DNA of 64,000 nt, taken from the NCBI RefSeq assembly GCF_004402535.1, contig NZ_SOEY01000008.1:62001-126000 (forward strand). Reading direction: 5' to 3'. Under the pieces are notes generated by a model. It saw only the letters and a list, made by a program, of their open reading frames with translations, did not search any database and had not been told where the DNA came from. This DNA comes from Cryobacterium glaciale. Its GTDB lineage: Bacteria > Actinomycetota > Actinomycetes > Actinomycetales > Microbacteriaceae. The number at the start of each line of letters is the position of its first letter. The stretch's first letter is position 1. Below, piece by piece: positions 43,922-53,975 of the stretch. The translations under genes and the position numbers were made by a program.

Positions 43922-44021
43922 GGTCGAGGCGCGACGAAGGAGCGATCGAGACCGCGCAAGCTAATCCGCAGACCCGACTCGGCTCGCTTGGTCTCGATCG
44001 CTCGTGCCTCGCGCGTCGACC
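43922..44021. repeat. Large imperfect inverted repeat (REP-like) after pknB
   Basis: A 32-base arm at 43922-43953 (GGTCGAGGCGCGACGAAGG, then AGCGATCGAGACC) pairs with 43990-44021 (GGTCTCGATCGCTCGTGC, then CTCGCGCGTCGACC) with a few mismatches and a 36-base interior. It lies between two convergent genes, so it may be a shared terminator or a dispersed REP-like element. Confidence 0.7.
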
Positions 44022-44062
44022 GGCGGTTCCTGCCTCGCTCGTCGACCGGCGGTTCCTGCCTC
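44014..44062. repeat. Direct repeat, 23 bp twice with period 26
   Basis: CGTCGACCGGCGGTTCCTGC plus CTC occurs at 44014-44036 and again at 44040-44062. The first copy overlaps the inverted repeat and the second reaches the last codons of trpG, so the repeat seems to have duplicated the end of the coding region. Confidence 0.8.
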
Positions 44063-44699
44063 AGGTGAGGCGCAACAGCGGATGCAGGGACTTCGACGTC
44101 TCCTGCGCACCCTCAAGGCCCGTGAGAGCCAGCCAGTTGCCGAGCATGCGGTAGCCGCCCTCGGTCAGGACCGACTCCGGGTGGAACTGCACCCCGAGAA
44201 TGGGAGCGGACGCGTGCCGCAGCCCCATGATGACGCCGCCCTGCGTGCGCGACGTGACGATGAGGTCGCTCGGAACGGTCGAAGCGACGACGGCGAGCGA
44301 GTGGTATCGAGTGGCCGTGAACGGCTGCGGCACTCCCTCGTAGAAGTCACTGCCATCGTGCGTGATGAGTGAGGTTTTGCCGTGCATGAGCTCTTCGGCA
44401 TTGGTGACCGTGGCCCCGAAGGCCTCAGCGATGGCCTGGTGGCCCAGGCACACGCCGAACAGGGGCAGGTCGGCGGCCAGTGCCGCCTCGACGACGGAGA
44501 TGGACACACCAGCGTCCGACGGCTTGCCGGGACCCGGCGAGACCAGCACTCCGTCGTATTCGGCGATGCGGGAGGCAGCATCCGCTTTTCCGAAGGAGTC
44601 GTTGCGCACGACGTCGGTTTCAGCACCGAGCTCCATCAGATACCCGTTGAGAGTGTAGACAAAGCTGTCGTAGTTGTCGATAACGAGAATACGGGTCAT
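44061..44699 (-). CDS. trpG: Class I glutamine amidotransferase TrpG/PabA
   Basis: A 212-residue glutaminase subunit with the catalytic triad region GVCLGHQAIAEAFG (Cys84) and GVQFHPESVLTEGG, plus VIDNYDSFVYTL at the N-terminus. It supplies ammonia from glutamine for anthranilate or p-aminobenzoate synthesis. Its place beside pknB and near crgA matches the gene called pabA/trpG in other actinobacteria. No synthase component I gene is nearby, so which pathway it serves is open. Its start overlaps the stop of the 53-residue membrane peptide gene by four bases (ATGA). Confidence 0.93.
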   Translation of the reverse strand: MTRILVIDNYDSFVYTLNGYLMELGAETDVVRNDSFGKADAASRIAEYDGVLVSPGPGKPSDAGVSISVVEAALAADLPLFGVCLGHQAIAEAFGATVTNAEELMHGKTSLITHDGSDFYEGVPQPFTATRYHSLAVVASTVPSDLIVTSRTQGGVIMGLRHASAPILGVQFHPESVLTEGGYRMLGNWLALTGLEGAQETSKSLHPLLRLT

Positions 44700-44857
44700 G
44701 CGCCGCCCACCGTCGCTTCCTGGCTGTTGAGTATGCCGTCGATCCATGGGTACACCCAGGTGGCGAGCACGGCGAGTACGGCCACCACCAGGATCAGGAC
44801 CAGAATGATGCGCACCCAGATGGGTCCGGGCAGAACACGCCACAGTGCTGCGTACAT
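44696..44857 (-). CDS. Small membrane peptide (53 residues) between sortase and trpG
   Basis: A short gene encoding MYAALWRVLPGPIWVRIILV..., one long hydrophobic helix (about 14-36) and a C-terminal NSQEATVGGA. GGAG lies six bases before the ATG at 44857. It starts nine bases after the sortase stop and overlaps trpG by ATGA, so the three genes form one transcript. Similar small DUF-type membrane proteins occupy this position in related genomes as far as I recall; the function is unknown. Confidence 0.8.
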   Translation of the reverse strand: MYAALWRVLPGPIWVRIILVLILVVAVLAVLATWVYPWIDGILNSQEATVGGA

Positions 44858-44866
44858 GGGAGTCTC

Positions 44867-45685
44867 CTAGCCCTGGGCTGCGATGATCGGTGCGAGTTCG
44901 ACCGGGGCTCCGGCCGAGAGCGGCTGCCACGATTCGAGCACGCCGTACGCGATGATGCGTTCGGCGGTGGAATAGAGCGGGTTACAGCTGGTGAGGGTGA
45001 TGATGCGGTCGACCGCCGTGCCGTCGGGATTGTTCGGAACGGATGCCAGCACCTGCACCTGTGAGGGCGCCACATACTCGGTATCGCGGTACCGGTAGGT
45101 GTAGTAACCGTCGGCGGTCTGCACGTAGATGGCATCGCCCAACTGGAGTTCATTGATCAGGTGCATGGCACCGCCGAACGCGCTGCGGTGGGCGGCGACG
45201 GCGAAGTTGCCGATCTCGCCGGGCATCTGGGTTCCTGCGTAGTGCCCGACACCGAGCCGGTTGCTGTTCAAAACGTCATGACCGGTACCCTCAGCGATGC
45301 TGCGGTGATAGTCGGCGCCGAAACGGGGAACGTACAGCACCGCGAAGGTTTTCGCGTTGGCCGGAACGGCAGCCACGATCGGGTCTCCATAGTCGGCGGG
45401 GACCGGTGCGGCACTCGGCTCGGCCGGATCGACGGTCGGAACGGGTTTTGGCGTCGACGTGTCCTGATCGATCCAGTCCTGGCTGATCTCGCTTGCAGCG
45501 TTGGACTGCGAGTTGGCCATAAGCATGTCATTCCACCAGAGCTGCCAACCCAGAAAAAGCAAAACAAGCGCGCCCGCGGTGATGAGTAGTTCGCCCAGAA
45601 CACCGACAACGGTGACTTTGCCCTTTTTCGCGCGGCGCGGCCGCGTGGTGACGATCTCGACGGGGTCGTCTGCCTGTGGACACAT
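44867..45685 (-). CDS. Class E sortase
   Basis: A 272-residue membrane transpeptidase with an N-terminal helix (VGVLGELLITAGALVLLFLGWQLWW, about 27-51), a Pro-rich linker and a sortase fold. The catalytic His166 lies in VAAHRSAFG and Cys234 in TLTSCNP; the conserved Arg is probably in the AERI segment. Class E enzymes anchor proteins bearing LAXTG-like signals to peptidoglycan. No such sorting signal is seen on the secreted proteins in this window. It heads the operon with the 53-residue peptide and trpG. Confidence 0.93.
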   Translation of the reverse strand: MCPQADDPVEIVTTRPRRAKKGKVTVVGVLGELLITAGALVLLFLGWQLWWNDMLMANSQSNAASEISQDWIDQDTSTPKPVPTVDPAEPSAAPVPADYGDPIVAAVPANAKTFAVLYVPRFGADYHRSIAEGTGHDVLNSNRLGVGHYAGTQMPGEIGNFAVAAHRSAFGGAMHLINELQLGDAIYVQTADGYYTYRYRDTEYVAPSQVQVLASVPNNPDGTAVDRIITLTSCNPLYSTAERIIAYGVLESWQPLSAGAPVELAPIIAAQG

Positions 45686-45765
45686 ACTGCGAGTCTACTG
45701 AACCGAGTGCCCCAGGGCGCCCGCGTCAAATCCACTAAAACAGCCGAAGACGCTAGGATCGCAGA

Positions 45766-46011
45766 ATGGCACGTAAGAATCCCCGCACCCGGCCCGCCCG
45801 CACCGAAGTTGCCCGCTCGAACGAGGACGCGCCCAATGCTGTCTGGTTCAAGCCGGTCATGTTCGGTTTCATGCTGCTCGGCCTGGCCTGGATCATCGTG
45901 TTCTACGTCAGTGGCAGCCAGTTGCCCATCGCGGGCCTCGGCGCCATGAACATCCTGGTCGGCTTCGGAATCGCCTTCATCGGCTTTCTGATGACGACCC
46001 GCTGGCGCTGA
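45766..46011 (+). CDS. crgA: Cell division protein CrgA
   Basis: An 81-residue protein with a basic N-terminus (MARKNPRTRPARTEVARSNED) and two membrane helices (VMFGFMLLGLAWIIVFYVSG and LGAMNILVGFGIAFIGFLMTTRW). This is the CrgA/WhiP layout. CrgA recruits septal proteins and restrains Z-ring assembly. It is divergent from the sortase gene. The 158 bp downstream includes TGTGGATAG and TGTGGATAA near 46121-46142, which resemble DnaA boxes. Confidence 0.93.
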   Translation: MARKNPRTRPARTEVARSNEDAPNAVWFKPVMFGFMLLGLAWIIVFYVSGSQLPIAGLGAMNILVGFGIAFIGFLMTTRWR

Positions 46012-46169
46012 TCCAGCAAACCCAACTGGAACCTGCCCGTCATCCGGCCCGTACTGCTCCGTTACCGCCCGGTTACCAACACGTAATAACAGGGGTAATG
46101 ACACGGGTGTAATTATCCCCATGTGGATAGACCTGTGGATAACTCGCCATTCCAGGCCGACGACGACCG

Positions 46170-47006
46170 CTAGATCGCGAAGACGCGCACGAAGCTCAGC
46201 AGCACCAGCACGGCGGCGAACGCGCCGATCAGCCCCACCTGCAGCGACTTCTGCCGGATGCGCCGCGTCTGCACGAAGATCAGGCCGAGCACGGCACCAC
46301 CGATCAACCCGCCGATGTGCGCCTGCCAGGCAATCTGCAGCCCCGGAATGAACCCGATCACGACGTTAATGCCGACCAGCACAAGCAGCTGTGTGGCATT
46401 ACCGCCCAAACGGCGCTGAATCACCAGGAAGGCGCCCATCAGGCCGAAGATCGCACCGGATGCGCCCACCACGGGCGTGAAGGGATCCGACAGAAACAGC
46501 ACCCCGAGTGAACCGGCTAGCGCGCTCAACAGATAGAGCGCAAGATAGCGGCCGCGGCCGAGCAATTGCTCGAGGAGCTGGCCGAAGATCCAGAGTGTGT
46601 ACATGTTCAACAACACGTGAAAGATGGAACCGTGCACGAGCGCCGTCGTGAGTAAGCGCCACGGCTCTAAGCTGCCGGGCTGGGAGTAGAAACCCGCGTA
46701 CCACAGCCGGTTCGTGACCTGTGAACCGAGGAACAGTTGCAGCACGTAGACGGCCAGAGTGATCCCGATAATGGAATATGTCACCGTGGGCCGGTCGCTG
46801 CCGGTCAGCCGGGTGAGAATCGCCGGCTTGGTTCGGGGAGCGTTCTTTCGCTGCTCTTTCATGCACTCTGGGCAGATGACCCCGACGGCGGCCTGGGTCT
46901 GGCACTCCGCACAGATGGTACGCCCGCAGCGCTGACACAGAATGAAGCTCTGCCGCCCCGGATGGCGGTAACAAAAATTCGCCACCGAGGCCGGCAGATC
47001 ACTCAT
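46170..47006 (-). CDS. Rhomboid-family intramembrane serine protease
   Basis: A 278-residue protein. An N-terminal zinc-binding box (CYRHPGRQSFILCQRCGRTICAECQTQAAVGVICPEC, about 12-50) precedes six membrane helices. The catalytic Ser is in GASGAIFGLMGAF and the paired His in AWQAHIGGLIGGAVLG, with HGSIFHVLLNMYTLWIFG as the conserved second segment. It cleaves membrane-embedded helices of unknown substrates. It lies 20 bases after the cyclophilin stop on the same strand. Confidence 0.93.
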   Translation of the reverse strand: MSDLPASVANFCYRHPGRQSFILCQRCGRTICAECQTQAAVGVICPECMKEQRKNAPRTKPAILTRLTGSDRPTVTYSIIGITLAVYVLQLFLGSQVTNRLWYAGFYSQPGSLEPWRLLTTALVHGSIFHVLLNMYTLWIFGQLLEQLLGRGRYLALYLLSALAGSLGVLFLSDPFTPVVGASGAIFGLMGAFLVIQRRLGGNATQLLVLVGINVVIGFIPGLQIAWQAHIGGLIGGAVLGLIFVQTRRIRQKSLQVGLIGAFAAVLVLLSFVRVFAI

Positions 47007-47026
47007 TCTGCTGGGAAGTTGGCTGG

Positions 47027-47566
47027 CTAGACGGACTCGACGGAGACGCTCTGAATGACGACGTCCTCGATCGGGCGGTCGCGACCGTCGGTGGCGACGG
47101 TGGCGAGCTTGGCGACGATCGCGCGGGAGTCTTCATCTTCAACGGCACCGAAGATGGTGTGCTTGCCCTGCAGCCAGGTGGTCGGAACGACGGTGATGAA
47201 GAACTGCGAGCCGTTCGTGCCGTGACCACCCTGGATTCCCGCGTTCGCCATGGCGAGAACGTAGGGCTGGGTGAAGTCGAGGTCGGGGCTGATCTCGTCG
47301 TCGAACTGGTAGCCGGGGCCTCCGGTGCCCTGGCCGAGCGGGTCGCCGGCCTGGATCATGAAGTCTTTGATGATGCGGTGGAAGATGGTGCCGTCGTAGA
47401 GCGGCGTGGTGGAGGCGACACCCGTGGCGGGGTGCTTCCACTCGAGTTCGCCGGTCGCGAGGCCGACGAAGTTCTTGACCGTCTTCGGCGCGTGATTGCC
47501 GAAAAGGTTGACCTTAATCGGTCCGAGGGTGGTGTTCAGGGTGGCGACAGCGGTGTGCTTAGACAT
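47027..47566 (-). CDS. ppiA: Cyclophilin-type peptidyl-prolyl cis-trans isomerase
   Basis: A 179-residue cytoplasmic cyclophilin with the active-site strand YDGTIFHRIIKDFMIQAGDP, then GTNGSQFFIT and LQGKHTIFGAV. It has no signal peptide. It catalyses proline isomerisation during protein folding. The start at 47566 (MSKHTAVATLNT) is preferred to longer frames upstream. It occupies the position of ppiA near gyrA in other actinobacteria. Confidence 0.93.
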   Translation of the reverse strand: MSKHTAVATLNTTLGPIKVNLFGNHAPKTVKNFVGLATGELEWKHPATGVASTTPLYDGTIFHRIIKDFMIQAGDPLGQGTGGPGYQFDDEISPDLDFTQPYVLAMANAGIQGGHGTNGSQFFITVVPTTWLQGKHTIFGAVEDEDSRAIVAKLATVATDGRDRPIEDVVIQSVSVESV

Positions 47567-47718
47567 ACAGCGATTCTTGCACAGCAATCTCCACCGAATC
47601 TGACTGCCGCAAACTCCTCCCAGTGCATTCGCTGGCAACACGGCGATTGAGTGGCAAGATGGGCACTCAGTGGCAAGATGGATAAACATTCGCCACACGA
47701 CATCGATGGAGGGTCCAG

Positions 47719-48246
47719 ATGAGCCTGTCACGCAAGCGCCGCAAGGAACTCACTCGGCTGCGCAAAAGCGCAGACGAACTATGGAGCCACCAACAAGAAG
47801 TATTGGAACGAGCAAACGTCCTCGCTCGTCAGGCCGGTCACCAGGCCGGCATCCTCGCTCGCGAAGAAGTTGCTCCGCGCGTACGCGAGAGCTATGACCA
47901 CTACGTTCGCCCGAGCGTGAACGCTACGCAGGAAGCCGCAGACGGTGTGCGCCGCCGCGTCGTCAACGACGTGCTCCCCGGCATCGGTACCGCTATCGGA
48001 ACCGTCATGTCCGTCGGCGACGTCGCCCGCGACGCCCGCGTGCGGGCCGCACTGGGTCGCATCCGCTTGCAGAAGCCCGTTGTCGTAGAACCCAAGGGTG
48101 TAGGAGCCGGCACGTACTTCGCCCTCGGCCTGGCCGTTGTGGCCGCTGTCGGTGTGGCCTACGCCGTCTGGCAGACCTTCCGCGCCGACGACGAACTCTG
48201 GGTCGCCGACGACGAGGTCGAACCGACCGCGCAGCAGGAAGACTAG
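47719..48246 (+). CDS. Hypothetical single-span membrane protein
   Basis: A 175-residue protein with a basic, helical N-terminal half (SLSRKRRKELTRLRKSADELWSHQQEVLERANVLARQAG) that may coil. One membrane helix lies at about 128-148 (GTYFALGLAVVAAVGVAYAVWQTF) and the C-terminal tail is acidic. Its place between the cyclophilin and gyrase genes recalls CwsA of mycobacteria, but I cannot confirm homology by eye, so no symbol is given. A strong hairpin follows 23 bases after the stop. Confidence 0.75.
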   Translation: MSLSRKRRKELTRLRKSADELWSHQQEVLERANVLARQAGHQAGILAREEVAPRVRESYDHYVRPSVNATQEAADGVRRRVVNDVLPGIGTAIGTVMSVGDVARDARVRAALGRIRLQKPVVVEPKGVGAGTYFALGLAVVAAVGVAYAVWQTFRADDELWVADDEVEPTAQQED

Positions 48247-48269
48247 GGCCAGAACGCCCACCAGCTCGT

Positions 48270-48302
48270 GCAGGGCCCGCATCCACCGGATGCGGGCCCT
48301 GC
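48270..48302 (+). terminator. Strong hairpin after the hypothetical membrane protein gene
   Basis: GCAGGGCCCGCATCC (48270-48284) and its exact complement (48288-48302) leave a three-base loop. It is GC-rich, 15 bp and symmetric. No T run follows, so it is probably a factor-assisted terminator that could act in both directions. Confidence 0.75.
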
Positions 48303-48455
48303 CGCGTTAACGGCCTGAAACGCCAACACGGGGCCGCTGACGGCTGCACACACGCCCGTAGAGCGGATGCGCGACGCCGGCGCCTGCGCGGGAACCAGGA
48401 TCGCGTGCGCACAAACGAAAAGGCCCGTCCGAAGACGAGCCTTGTGCGTGAATTG

Positions 48456-48528
48456 TGGAGCCACGGGGAATCGAACCCCGGACCTCCTGCTTGCAAAGCA
48501 GGCGCTCTACCAATTGAGCTATGGCCCC
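48456..48528 (-). tRNA. tRNA-Ala (anticodon TGC)
   Basis: A 73-nt cloverleaf on the minus strand: acceptor GGGGCCA with TGGCTCC, anticodon stem-loop CCTGC-TTTGCAA-GCAGG, T-arm GGTTCGATTCC, discriminator A. CCA is not encoded. Confidence 0.98.
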
Positions 48529-48575
48529 GACTTCTCGGCGGGTATGGCCGGGATCGGAATGAATCAGGTGTTGCG

Positions 48576-48649
48576 TGGGGATACCGGGATTTGAACCTGG
48601 GACCTCTTCATTATCAGTGAAGCGCTCTAACCAACTGAGCTATATCCCC
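48576..48649 (-). tRNA. tRNA-Ile (anticodon GAT)
   Basis: A 74-nt cloverleaf on the minus strand: acceptor GGGGATA with TATCCCC, anticodon stem-loop CTTCA-CTGATAA-TGAAG, T-arm GGTTCAAATCC, discriminator A. It lies 47 bases from tRNA-Ala and is probably co-transcribed with it. Confidence 0.98.
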
Positions 48650-48738
48650 CTCTTGGGCAGATTGAAGACTACCGGAATCTGGCCGGAACCTGAAATCGAG
48701 TCACCCTCCGTGCGGAGGAAATGTCTGGATTCGGGCTG

Positions 48739-48770
48739 CGAGGGCTGTTTTCGGGGAGAAACAGCCCTCG
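48739..48770 (-). terminator. Hairpin ending the gyrB-gyrA-DUF3566 operon
   Basis: CGAGGGCTGTTT (48739-48750) and its exact complement AAACAGCCCTCG (48759-48770) flank an 8-base loop, 22 bases after the DUF3566 stop and before the tRNA-Ile gene. Confidence 0.7.
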
Positions 48771-48791
48771 ATCGTGCGAAAAGCTAGAAAA

Positions 48792-49196
48792 CTAGTTGTT
48801 GGTGAAGCCCACGAGCAGTCCGCCGGTGATCTTGACGCTCAGGTTGTACAGCACGGCGTAAATGGCGCCGAGGGCGGTGATCACGACCATGTTCAGCACG
48901 GCCACGACGACCGCGAAGCCCATGACATTGCCGATCGAGAGGATGGCGGCCAGGTCGGCCGATTCTCCCGCGACGGTGGCGTACAGCTCGTCGACCTTGC
49001 TCAGTACCTCGGTCGACACGAGAACCGTGTAAATGAGGAACGTCGCCACGACCGTGACGATGGCGAGGCAGACCGCGACCAGGAAGGACAGTTTCACGCT
49101 CGACCAGAAGTCGACGTAGACCAGTTTCAGGCGGACCTGCTTGGTCGCGGTCTTGCGAGTGGATTTCTTGGCGAGCTTTTCGGCGACGCTAGTCAT
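48792..49196 (-). CDS. DUF3566 transmembrane protein
   Basis: A 134-residue protein with a basic N-terminus and two membrane helices ([26 protein letters not shown] at about 34-58 and [32 protein letters not shown] at about 88-118). It ends in [13 protein letters not shown], characteristic of the DUF3566 family found next to gyrA in actinobacteria. Its start overlaps the end of gyrA by eight bases. Function is unknown; a membrane role tied to division has been proposed for the neighbourhood. Confidence 0.9.
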   Translation of the reverse strand: MTSVAEKLAKKSTRKTATKQVRLKLVYVDFWSSVKLSFLVAVCLAIVTVVATFLIYTVLVSTEVLSKVDELYATVAGESADLAAILSIGNVMGFAVVVAVLNMVVITALGAIYAVLYNLSVKITGGLLVGFTNN

Positions 49197-51846
49197 TCGG
49201 TGTCTCTACTTTCCCTGCATCACGTTCGGGAGCAGCGTTGTCTGCAGCACTGGTCTCGACGGTACCAGCCGATGCATCCGCATGCGCTGCGCCCTCGCCC
49301 TCTTCTTCGGTGGCGACCAGATTGCGTTCGATGTTTTTCGCGATGGAAATAATTCTGTCTTCATCCGCGAACTTCGCGAAAACGACGCCCATCGTGTCCC
49401 GACCCTTGGCCGGGACCTCGGCGACGTCAGAGCGTACCACCTTGCCGCTGGCAAGAACCACAAGGACTTCGTCCTCGGGGTTCACGATCAACGAGCCGAC
49501 CAGGTCGCCACGGTCGTCGTTGAGCTTAGCCACCTTGATGCCCAGACCCCCGCGATTCTGGAGCCGATATTGATCGGCGGCGGTGCGCTTGGCGTAGCCG
49601 CCCTCGGTGACGACGAAGACATATCCATCATCGTTGATAACGGATGCGTCGAGCAGGGTATCCTCGCCGCGGAAGTGCATTCCGATCACGCCGGAGGTGC
49701 TGCGGCCCATCGGGCGCAAAGCTTCATCGGTGGCGGTGAAACGAATCGACATGCCCTTGCGGGAGACCAGCAGCAGGTCGGAATCATCTTCGACCAGCAG
49801 AGCTGAAACCAGTTCGTCGCCCTCGCGCAGTTTGATGGCGATGATGCCGCCGGTGCGGTTGGTGTCGTATTCACTCAGCGCGGTCTTCTTGATCAACCCG
49901 TCGCGGGTGGCAAGGGTCAGGTACTGGGCCACCTCGTAGTCGCGAATATCCAGAATTTGCGCGATTTCCTCGCCCGGTTGCAGGGCGAGCAGGTTGGCGA
50001 CGTGCTGACCCTTGGCGTCCCGGCCGGACTCCTGTGCCTCGTAGGCCTTGGCGCGGTAGACCCGGCCGGTGTTGGTGAAGAACAGCAGCCAGTGGTGCGT
50101 GGTGGTGACGAAGAAGTGTTCGACCACGTCGTCGGCGCGGAGCTGGGCACCCTTGACACCCTTGCCGCCGCGGTGCTGGTTGCGATAGTTGTCGCTGCGG
50201 GTGCGCTTGATGTAGCCGCCGCGGGTGACGGTCACCACCATCTCCTCTTCGGGGATGAGGTCTTCGATGGACATATCGCCGTCGAAGCCGAACATGATCT
50301 CGGTGCGGCGATCGTCGCCGAATTTCGCGGTGATCTCGGCGAGTTCTTCGCTGATGATCGTGCGCTGACGTTCGGGGCTGGCGAGGATCGACTTGAATTC
50401 CGCGATCTGCAGTTCGAGTTCGGCAGCCTGGTCGATGATCTTCTGGCGTTCGAGGGCGGCCAGGCGACGCAGCTGCATCGTGAGAATAGCGTCGGCCTGA
50501 AGTTTGTCGACGTCGAGCAGGGCCATGAGGCCTTCGCGGGCGTCGTCGACCGTGTTGGAGCGACGGATGAGTGCGATGACCTCATCGAGGGCGTCCAGTG
50601 CCTTGAGGTAGCCGCGCAGAATGTGGGCATCCGCTTCGGCCTTGTTCAGGCGGAACTGTGTGCGCCGAACGATGACCTCGATCTGGTGGGCGACCCAGGC
50701 CGAGATGAAGCCATCGAGGGCGAGTGTGCGCGGTACGCCGTCCACGATGGCGAGCATGTTGGCGCCGAAATTCTCCTGCAGCTGGGTGTGCTTGTACAGG
50801 TTGTTCAGCACGACTTTGGCGACCGCGTCGCGCTTGAGCACGATCACGAGGCGCTGGCCGGTACGACCGCTGGTCTCATCACGAATATCAGCGATGCCGG
50901 TGATCTTGGCATCCTTGACCAGGTCGGCGATCTTGATCGCGAGGTTGTCGGGGTTCACCTGGTAGGGCAGTTCGGTGATGACGAGGCAGGTGCGACCCTG
51001 GATCTCCTCGATGCTGACCACGGCCCGCATCGTGATCGAGCCACGACCGGTGCGATAGGCGTCCTGGATGCCCTTGACGCCCAGGATTTGCGCGCCGGTG
51101 GGAAAGTCGGGGCCTTTGATGCGCGCAATCAGCGCATCGAGCAACTCGTCGCGGGTGGCGTCGGGGTTCTCGAGGTACCACTGAGCGCCTGAGGCGACCT
51201 CGCGCAGGTTGTGCGGCGGAATGTTCGTGGCCATACCGACGGCGATACCGACCGAGCCGTTGACCAGCAGGTTCGGAAAACGGGCCGGCAACACGGTGGG
51301 CTCGAGGGTGCGGCCGTCGTAGTTATCCTGAAAATCGACGGTGTCCTCGTCGATATCGCGCACCATTTCCAGGGCGAGCGGGGCCATCTTCGTTTCGGTG
51401 TATCGCGGGGCGGCAGCTCCGTCATTGCCGGGGGAACCGAAGTTGCCCTGGCCGAGGGCGAGCGGATACCGCAGGCTCCACGGCTGAACGAGACGCACAA
51501 GGGCGTCATAGATCGAGGAGTCGCCGTGGGGGTGGAACTGGCCCATTACGTCACCGACGACGCGGGCGCACTTGGAGAAGGCCTTATCGGGTCGGTAGCC
51601 GCCGTCGAACATGGCGTAGATGACCCGGCGGTGCACCGGCTTCATGCCGTCGCGCACGTCGGGCAGCGCGCGCCCGACGATGACGCTCATCGCGTAGTCG
51701 AGGTAGGAGCGCTGCATTTCCAGCTGCAGGTCGACCTGGTCGATCTTGCCGTGCTGCACGAGGTGCGCTGCCGCAGCAGCAGCCGTTGCGGCTGTCTCGT
51801 CGGGGGTGACCCCGTCGGGGTTGCGCGTGGTGTCGTCAGATGTCAA
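49189..51846 (-). CDS. gyrA: DNA gyrase subunit A
   Basis: An 885-residue subunit that cuts and rejoins DNA during negative supercoiling. The catalytic Tyr is in [10 protein letters not shown] and the GyrA-box lies in the C-terminal beta-pinwheel ([10 protein letters not shown]). The quinolone region reads [14 protein letters not shown], with Ser at the usual resistance positions and Asp retained, so it looks like an unmutated susceptible form. Start is likely TTG at 51846, overlapping the gyrB stop. Longer readings back to 51906 run inside gyrB. An Ala run lies near residues 20-27. Confidence 0.95.
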   Translation of the reverse strand: MTSDDTTRNPDGVTPDETAATAAAAAAHLVQHGKIDQVDLQLEMQRSYLDYAMSVIVGRALPDVRDGMKPVHRRVIYAMFDGGYRPDKAFSKCARVVGDVMGQFHPHGDSSIYDALVRLVQPWSLRYPLALGQGNFGSPGNDGAAAPRYTETKMAPLALEMVRDIDEDTVDFQDNYDGRTLEPTVLPARFPNLLVNGSVGIAVGMATNIPPHNLREVASGAQWYLENPDATRDELLDALIARIKGPDFPTGAQILGVKGIQDAYRTGRGSITMRAVVSIEEIQGRTCLVITELPYQVNPDNLAIKIADLVKDAKITGIADIRDETSGRTGQRLVIVLKRDAVAKVVLNNLYKHTQLQENFGANMLAIVDGVPRTLALDGFISAWVAHQIEVIVRRTQFRLNKAEADAHILRGYLKALDALDEVIALIRRSNTVDDAREGLMALLDVDKLQADAILTMQLRRLAALERQKIIDQAAELELQIAEFKSILASPERQRTIISEELAEITAKFGDDRRTEIMFGFDGDMSIEDLIPEEEMVVTVTRGGYIKRTRSDNYRNQHRGGKGVKGAQLRADDVVEHFFVTTTHHWLLFFTNTGRVYRAKAYEAQESGRDAKGQHVANLLALQPGEEIAQILDIRDYEVAQYLTLATRDGLIKKTALSEYDTNRTGGIIAIKLREGDELVSALLVEDDSDLLLVSRKGMSIRFTATDEALRPMGRSTSGVIGMHFRGEDTLLDASVINDDGYVFVVTEGGYAKRTAADQYRLQNRGGLGIKVAKLNDDRGDLVGSLIVNPEDEVLVVLASGKVVRSDVAEVPAKGRDTMGVVFAKFADEDRIISIAKNIERNLVATEEEGEGAAHADASAGTVETSAADNAAPERDAGKVETPND

Positions 51847-53854
51847 GGAAACGCACGTCCTTCGCGTTTTTCTGGATGAAGTTACGTCGTGATTCGACGT
51901 CTTCACCCATCAGGGTGGAGAAGATTTCGTCGGCGGATGCCGCGTCGTCCAGGGTGACCTGCAGCAGGGTGCGGGATTCGGGAGCCATGGTGGTTTCCCA
52001 GAGTTCCTTGTAGTCCATCTCGCCGAGGCCCTTGTAGCGCTGGATTCCGTTGTCCTTCGGGATGCGCTTGCCAGCGGCGGCACCGTCGGCGAGCAGCGCA
52101 TCGCGTTCGACGTCGGAGTACACATACTGGTGCGGCGAATTACTCCACTTGAGGCGGTACAGCGGCGGCTGAGCCAGGTACACATACCCGAGGTCGATCA
52201 ACGGTCGCATGTAGCGGAACAGCAGGGTCAGCAGAAGGGTTGTGATGTGCTGGCCATCGACATCGGCGTCGGCCATCAAAACGATCTTGTGGTACCGCAC
52301 CTTGTCGGGGTTGAATTCTTCACCGATTCCGGCACCGAACGCGGTGATCATGGCCTGTACCTCGTTGTTGCCGAGGGCACGATCGAGGCGGGCCTTTTCG
52401 ACGTTGAGGATCTTGCCGCGCAACGGCAGGATTGCCTGCGTCTCCGGGTTCCGACCCTGCACGGCGGAGCCGCCGGCCGAGTCGCCCTCCACGATGAAGA
52501 TCTCGGAGATCGACGGGTCTTTGCTCTGGCAGTCCTTGAGCTTGCCCGGCATGCCGCCGCCCTCGAGCAGTCCCTTGCGGCGCGCGGTCTCGCGGGCCTT
52601 ACGCGCTGCCATGCGGGCATTGGAGGCCTGCAGTGATTTGCGGATGATCTCGCGGGCCGGGTTCGGGTTGCGGTTGAACCAGTCGGTGAGCTGGTCGTTG
52701 GCGACCTTCTGCACGAATGATTTCGCCTCGGTGTTGCCGAGCTTGGTCTTGGTCTGGCCTTCGAACTGCGGTTCGGCAAGCTTAATCGACACGACCGCGG
52801 TCAGACCTTCGCGCACGTCGTCACCGGTGAGGTTGTCATCCTTTTCTTTCAGGATTCCCTTCTCGCGAGCGTACTTGTTCACGAGCGTGGTCAGCGCGGC
52901 GCGGAAACCCTCTTCGTGGGTGCCGCCCTCGTGGGTGTTGATCGTGTTGGCGTAGGTGTGCACGCTCTCCGTGTACGCGGTGGTCCACTGCATGGCCACT
53001 TCGAGGGCCATCTTGCGTTCGTGGTCTTCCCACTCGAACGAGATGATCTCGTCATTGACGAGGTCGGCCTTCTTGGCACGATTGAGGTATTCGACGTAGT
53101 CGACGAGTCCCTTGTCGTACTTGAAGGTGTTCGTGACGGCGTTGCCGTCGTCGGTGCGGTGGGCTTCACGCTCATCGGTGAGGGTGAGGCGCAAGCCCTT
53201 GTTGAGAAAGCCCATCTGCTGAAAACGTGCGCGCAGGGTTTCGTAGTCGAAGTCGATCGTCTCGAAGGTTTCCGCACTGGGCCAGAACGTGATGGTCGTG
53301 CCGGTTTCGTCGTTCGCTTCGCCCTGTTCCAGGGGAGCGTTCGGAACACCGTTGGCGAAGCTCTGTCGCCAGATGAATCCCTGTCGGCGAACCTCTACCT
53401 CGAGGCGGCTCGACAGGGCGTTGACAACGGAGCTTCCGACACCGTGTAGTCCGCCGGAAACGGAATAGCCGCCGCCGCCGAACTTACCGCCGGCGTGCAG
53501 CACGGTCAGTACGACCTCAACGGTCGACCGTCCCTCGGCCTTGTGGATGTCGACGGGAATGCCTCGGCCGTTGTCTTCGACGCGGATCGCGCCGTCCGCG
53601 AGAATACGAATGTCAATGGTGTCGCAGTGTCCAGCGAGAGCCTCGTCGACGGAGTTGTCCACGATCTCGTAGACGAGGTGGTGCAATCCGCGCGGTCCGG
53701 TGGATCCGATGTACATTCCGGGTCGCTTGCGAACGGCTTCCAGGCCCTCGAGCACCTGGATGTCATCGGCACCATATTCGTGCTCCGGCTCCCGCTCCGC
53801 CTTGATTGGGGATATTTCTGGGGACGTGCGTTCGGGCGTCGGTTCAACTGTCAT
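51836..53854 (-). CDS. gyrB: DNA gyrase subunit B
   Basis: A 672-residue ATPase subunit. GHKL ATP-binding motifs are [25 protein letters not shown] and [14 protein letters not shown]. The TOPRIM region contains EGDSAGGSA and [11 protein letters not shown] with acidic Mg2+ ligands. The C-terminus ends [10 protein letters not shown]. Start is ATG at 53854. It overlaps gyrA by 11 bases and follows the DUF721 gene, the standard actinobacterial origin arrangement. Confidence 0.97.
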   Translation of the reverse strand: MTVEPTPERTSPEISPIKAEREPEHEYGADDIQVLEGLEAVRKRPGMYIGSTGPRGLHHLVYEIVDNSVDEALAGHCDTIDIRILADGAIRVEDNGRGIPVDIHKAEGRSTVEVVLTVLHAGGKFGGGGYSVSGGLHGVGSSVVNALSSRLEVEVRRQGFIWRQSFANGVPNAPLEQGEANDETGTTITFWPSAETFETIDFDYETLRARFQQMGFLNKGLRLTLTDEREAHRTDDGNAVTNTFKYDKGLVDYVEYLNRAKKADLVNDEIISFEWEDHERKMALEVAMQWTTAYTESVHTYANTINTHEGGTHEEGFRAALTTLVNKYAREKGILKEKDDNLTGDDVREGLTAVVSIKLAEPQFEGQTKTKLGNTEAKSFVQKVANDQLTDWFNRNPNPAREIIRKSLQASNARMAARKARETARRKGLLEGGGMPGKLKDCQSKDPSISEIFIVEGDSAGGSAVQGRNPETQAILPLRGKILNVEKARLDRALGNNEVQAMITAFGAGIGEEFNPDKVRYHKIVLMADADVDGQHITTLLLTLLFRYMRPLIDLGYVYLAQPPLYRLKWSNSPHQYVYSDVERDALLADGAAAGKRIPKDNGIQRYKGLGEMDYKELWETTMAPESRTLLQVTLDDAASADEIFSTLMGEDVESRRNFIQKNAKDVRFLDI

Positions 53855-53975
53855 CTGAAATTAGGCTCCTGACCATCGCACGGGCGACCATTCAGTCTAC
53901 CAAACGGGGGGAGACCAACTGGCCATAATCGCCGTTTGACGCGTTTTGTTCAAGGGGGTGACCTTAAATGTTGGG

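Noticed and set aside
47719-48246. Naming this gene cwsA
   Set aside because: Position and single membrane span fit, but no sequence match could be established by eye.
49957-51192. 411-residue plus-strand frame inside gyrA
   Set aside because: Antisense shadow in a highly conserved gene; composition is the mirror of gyrA codons.
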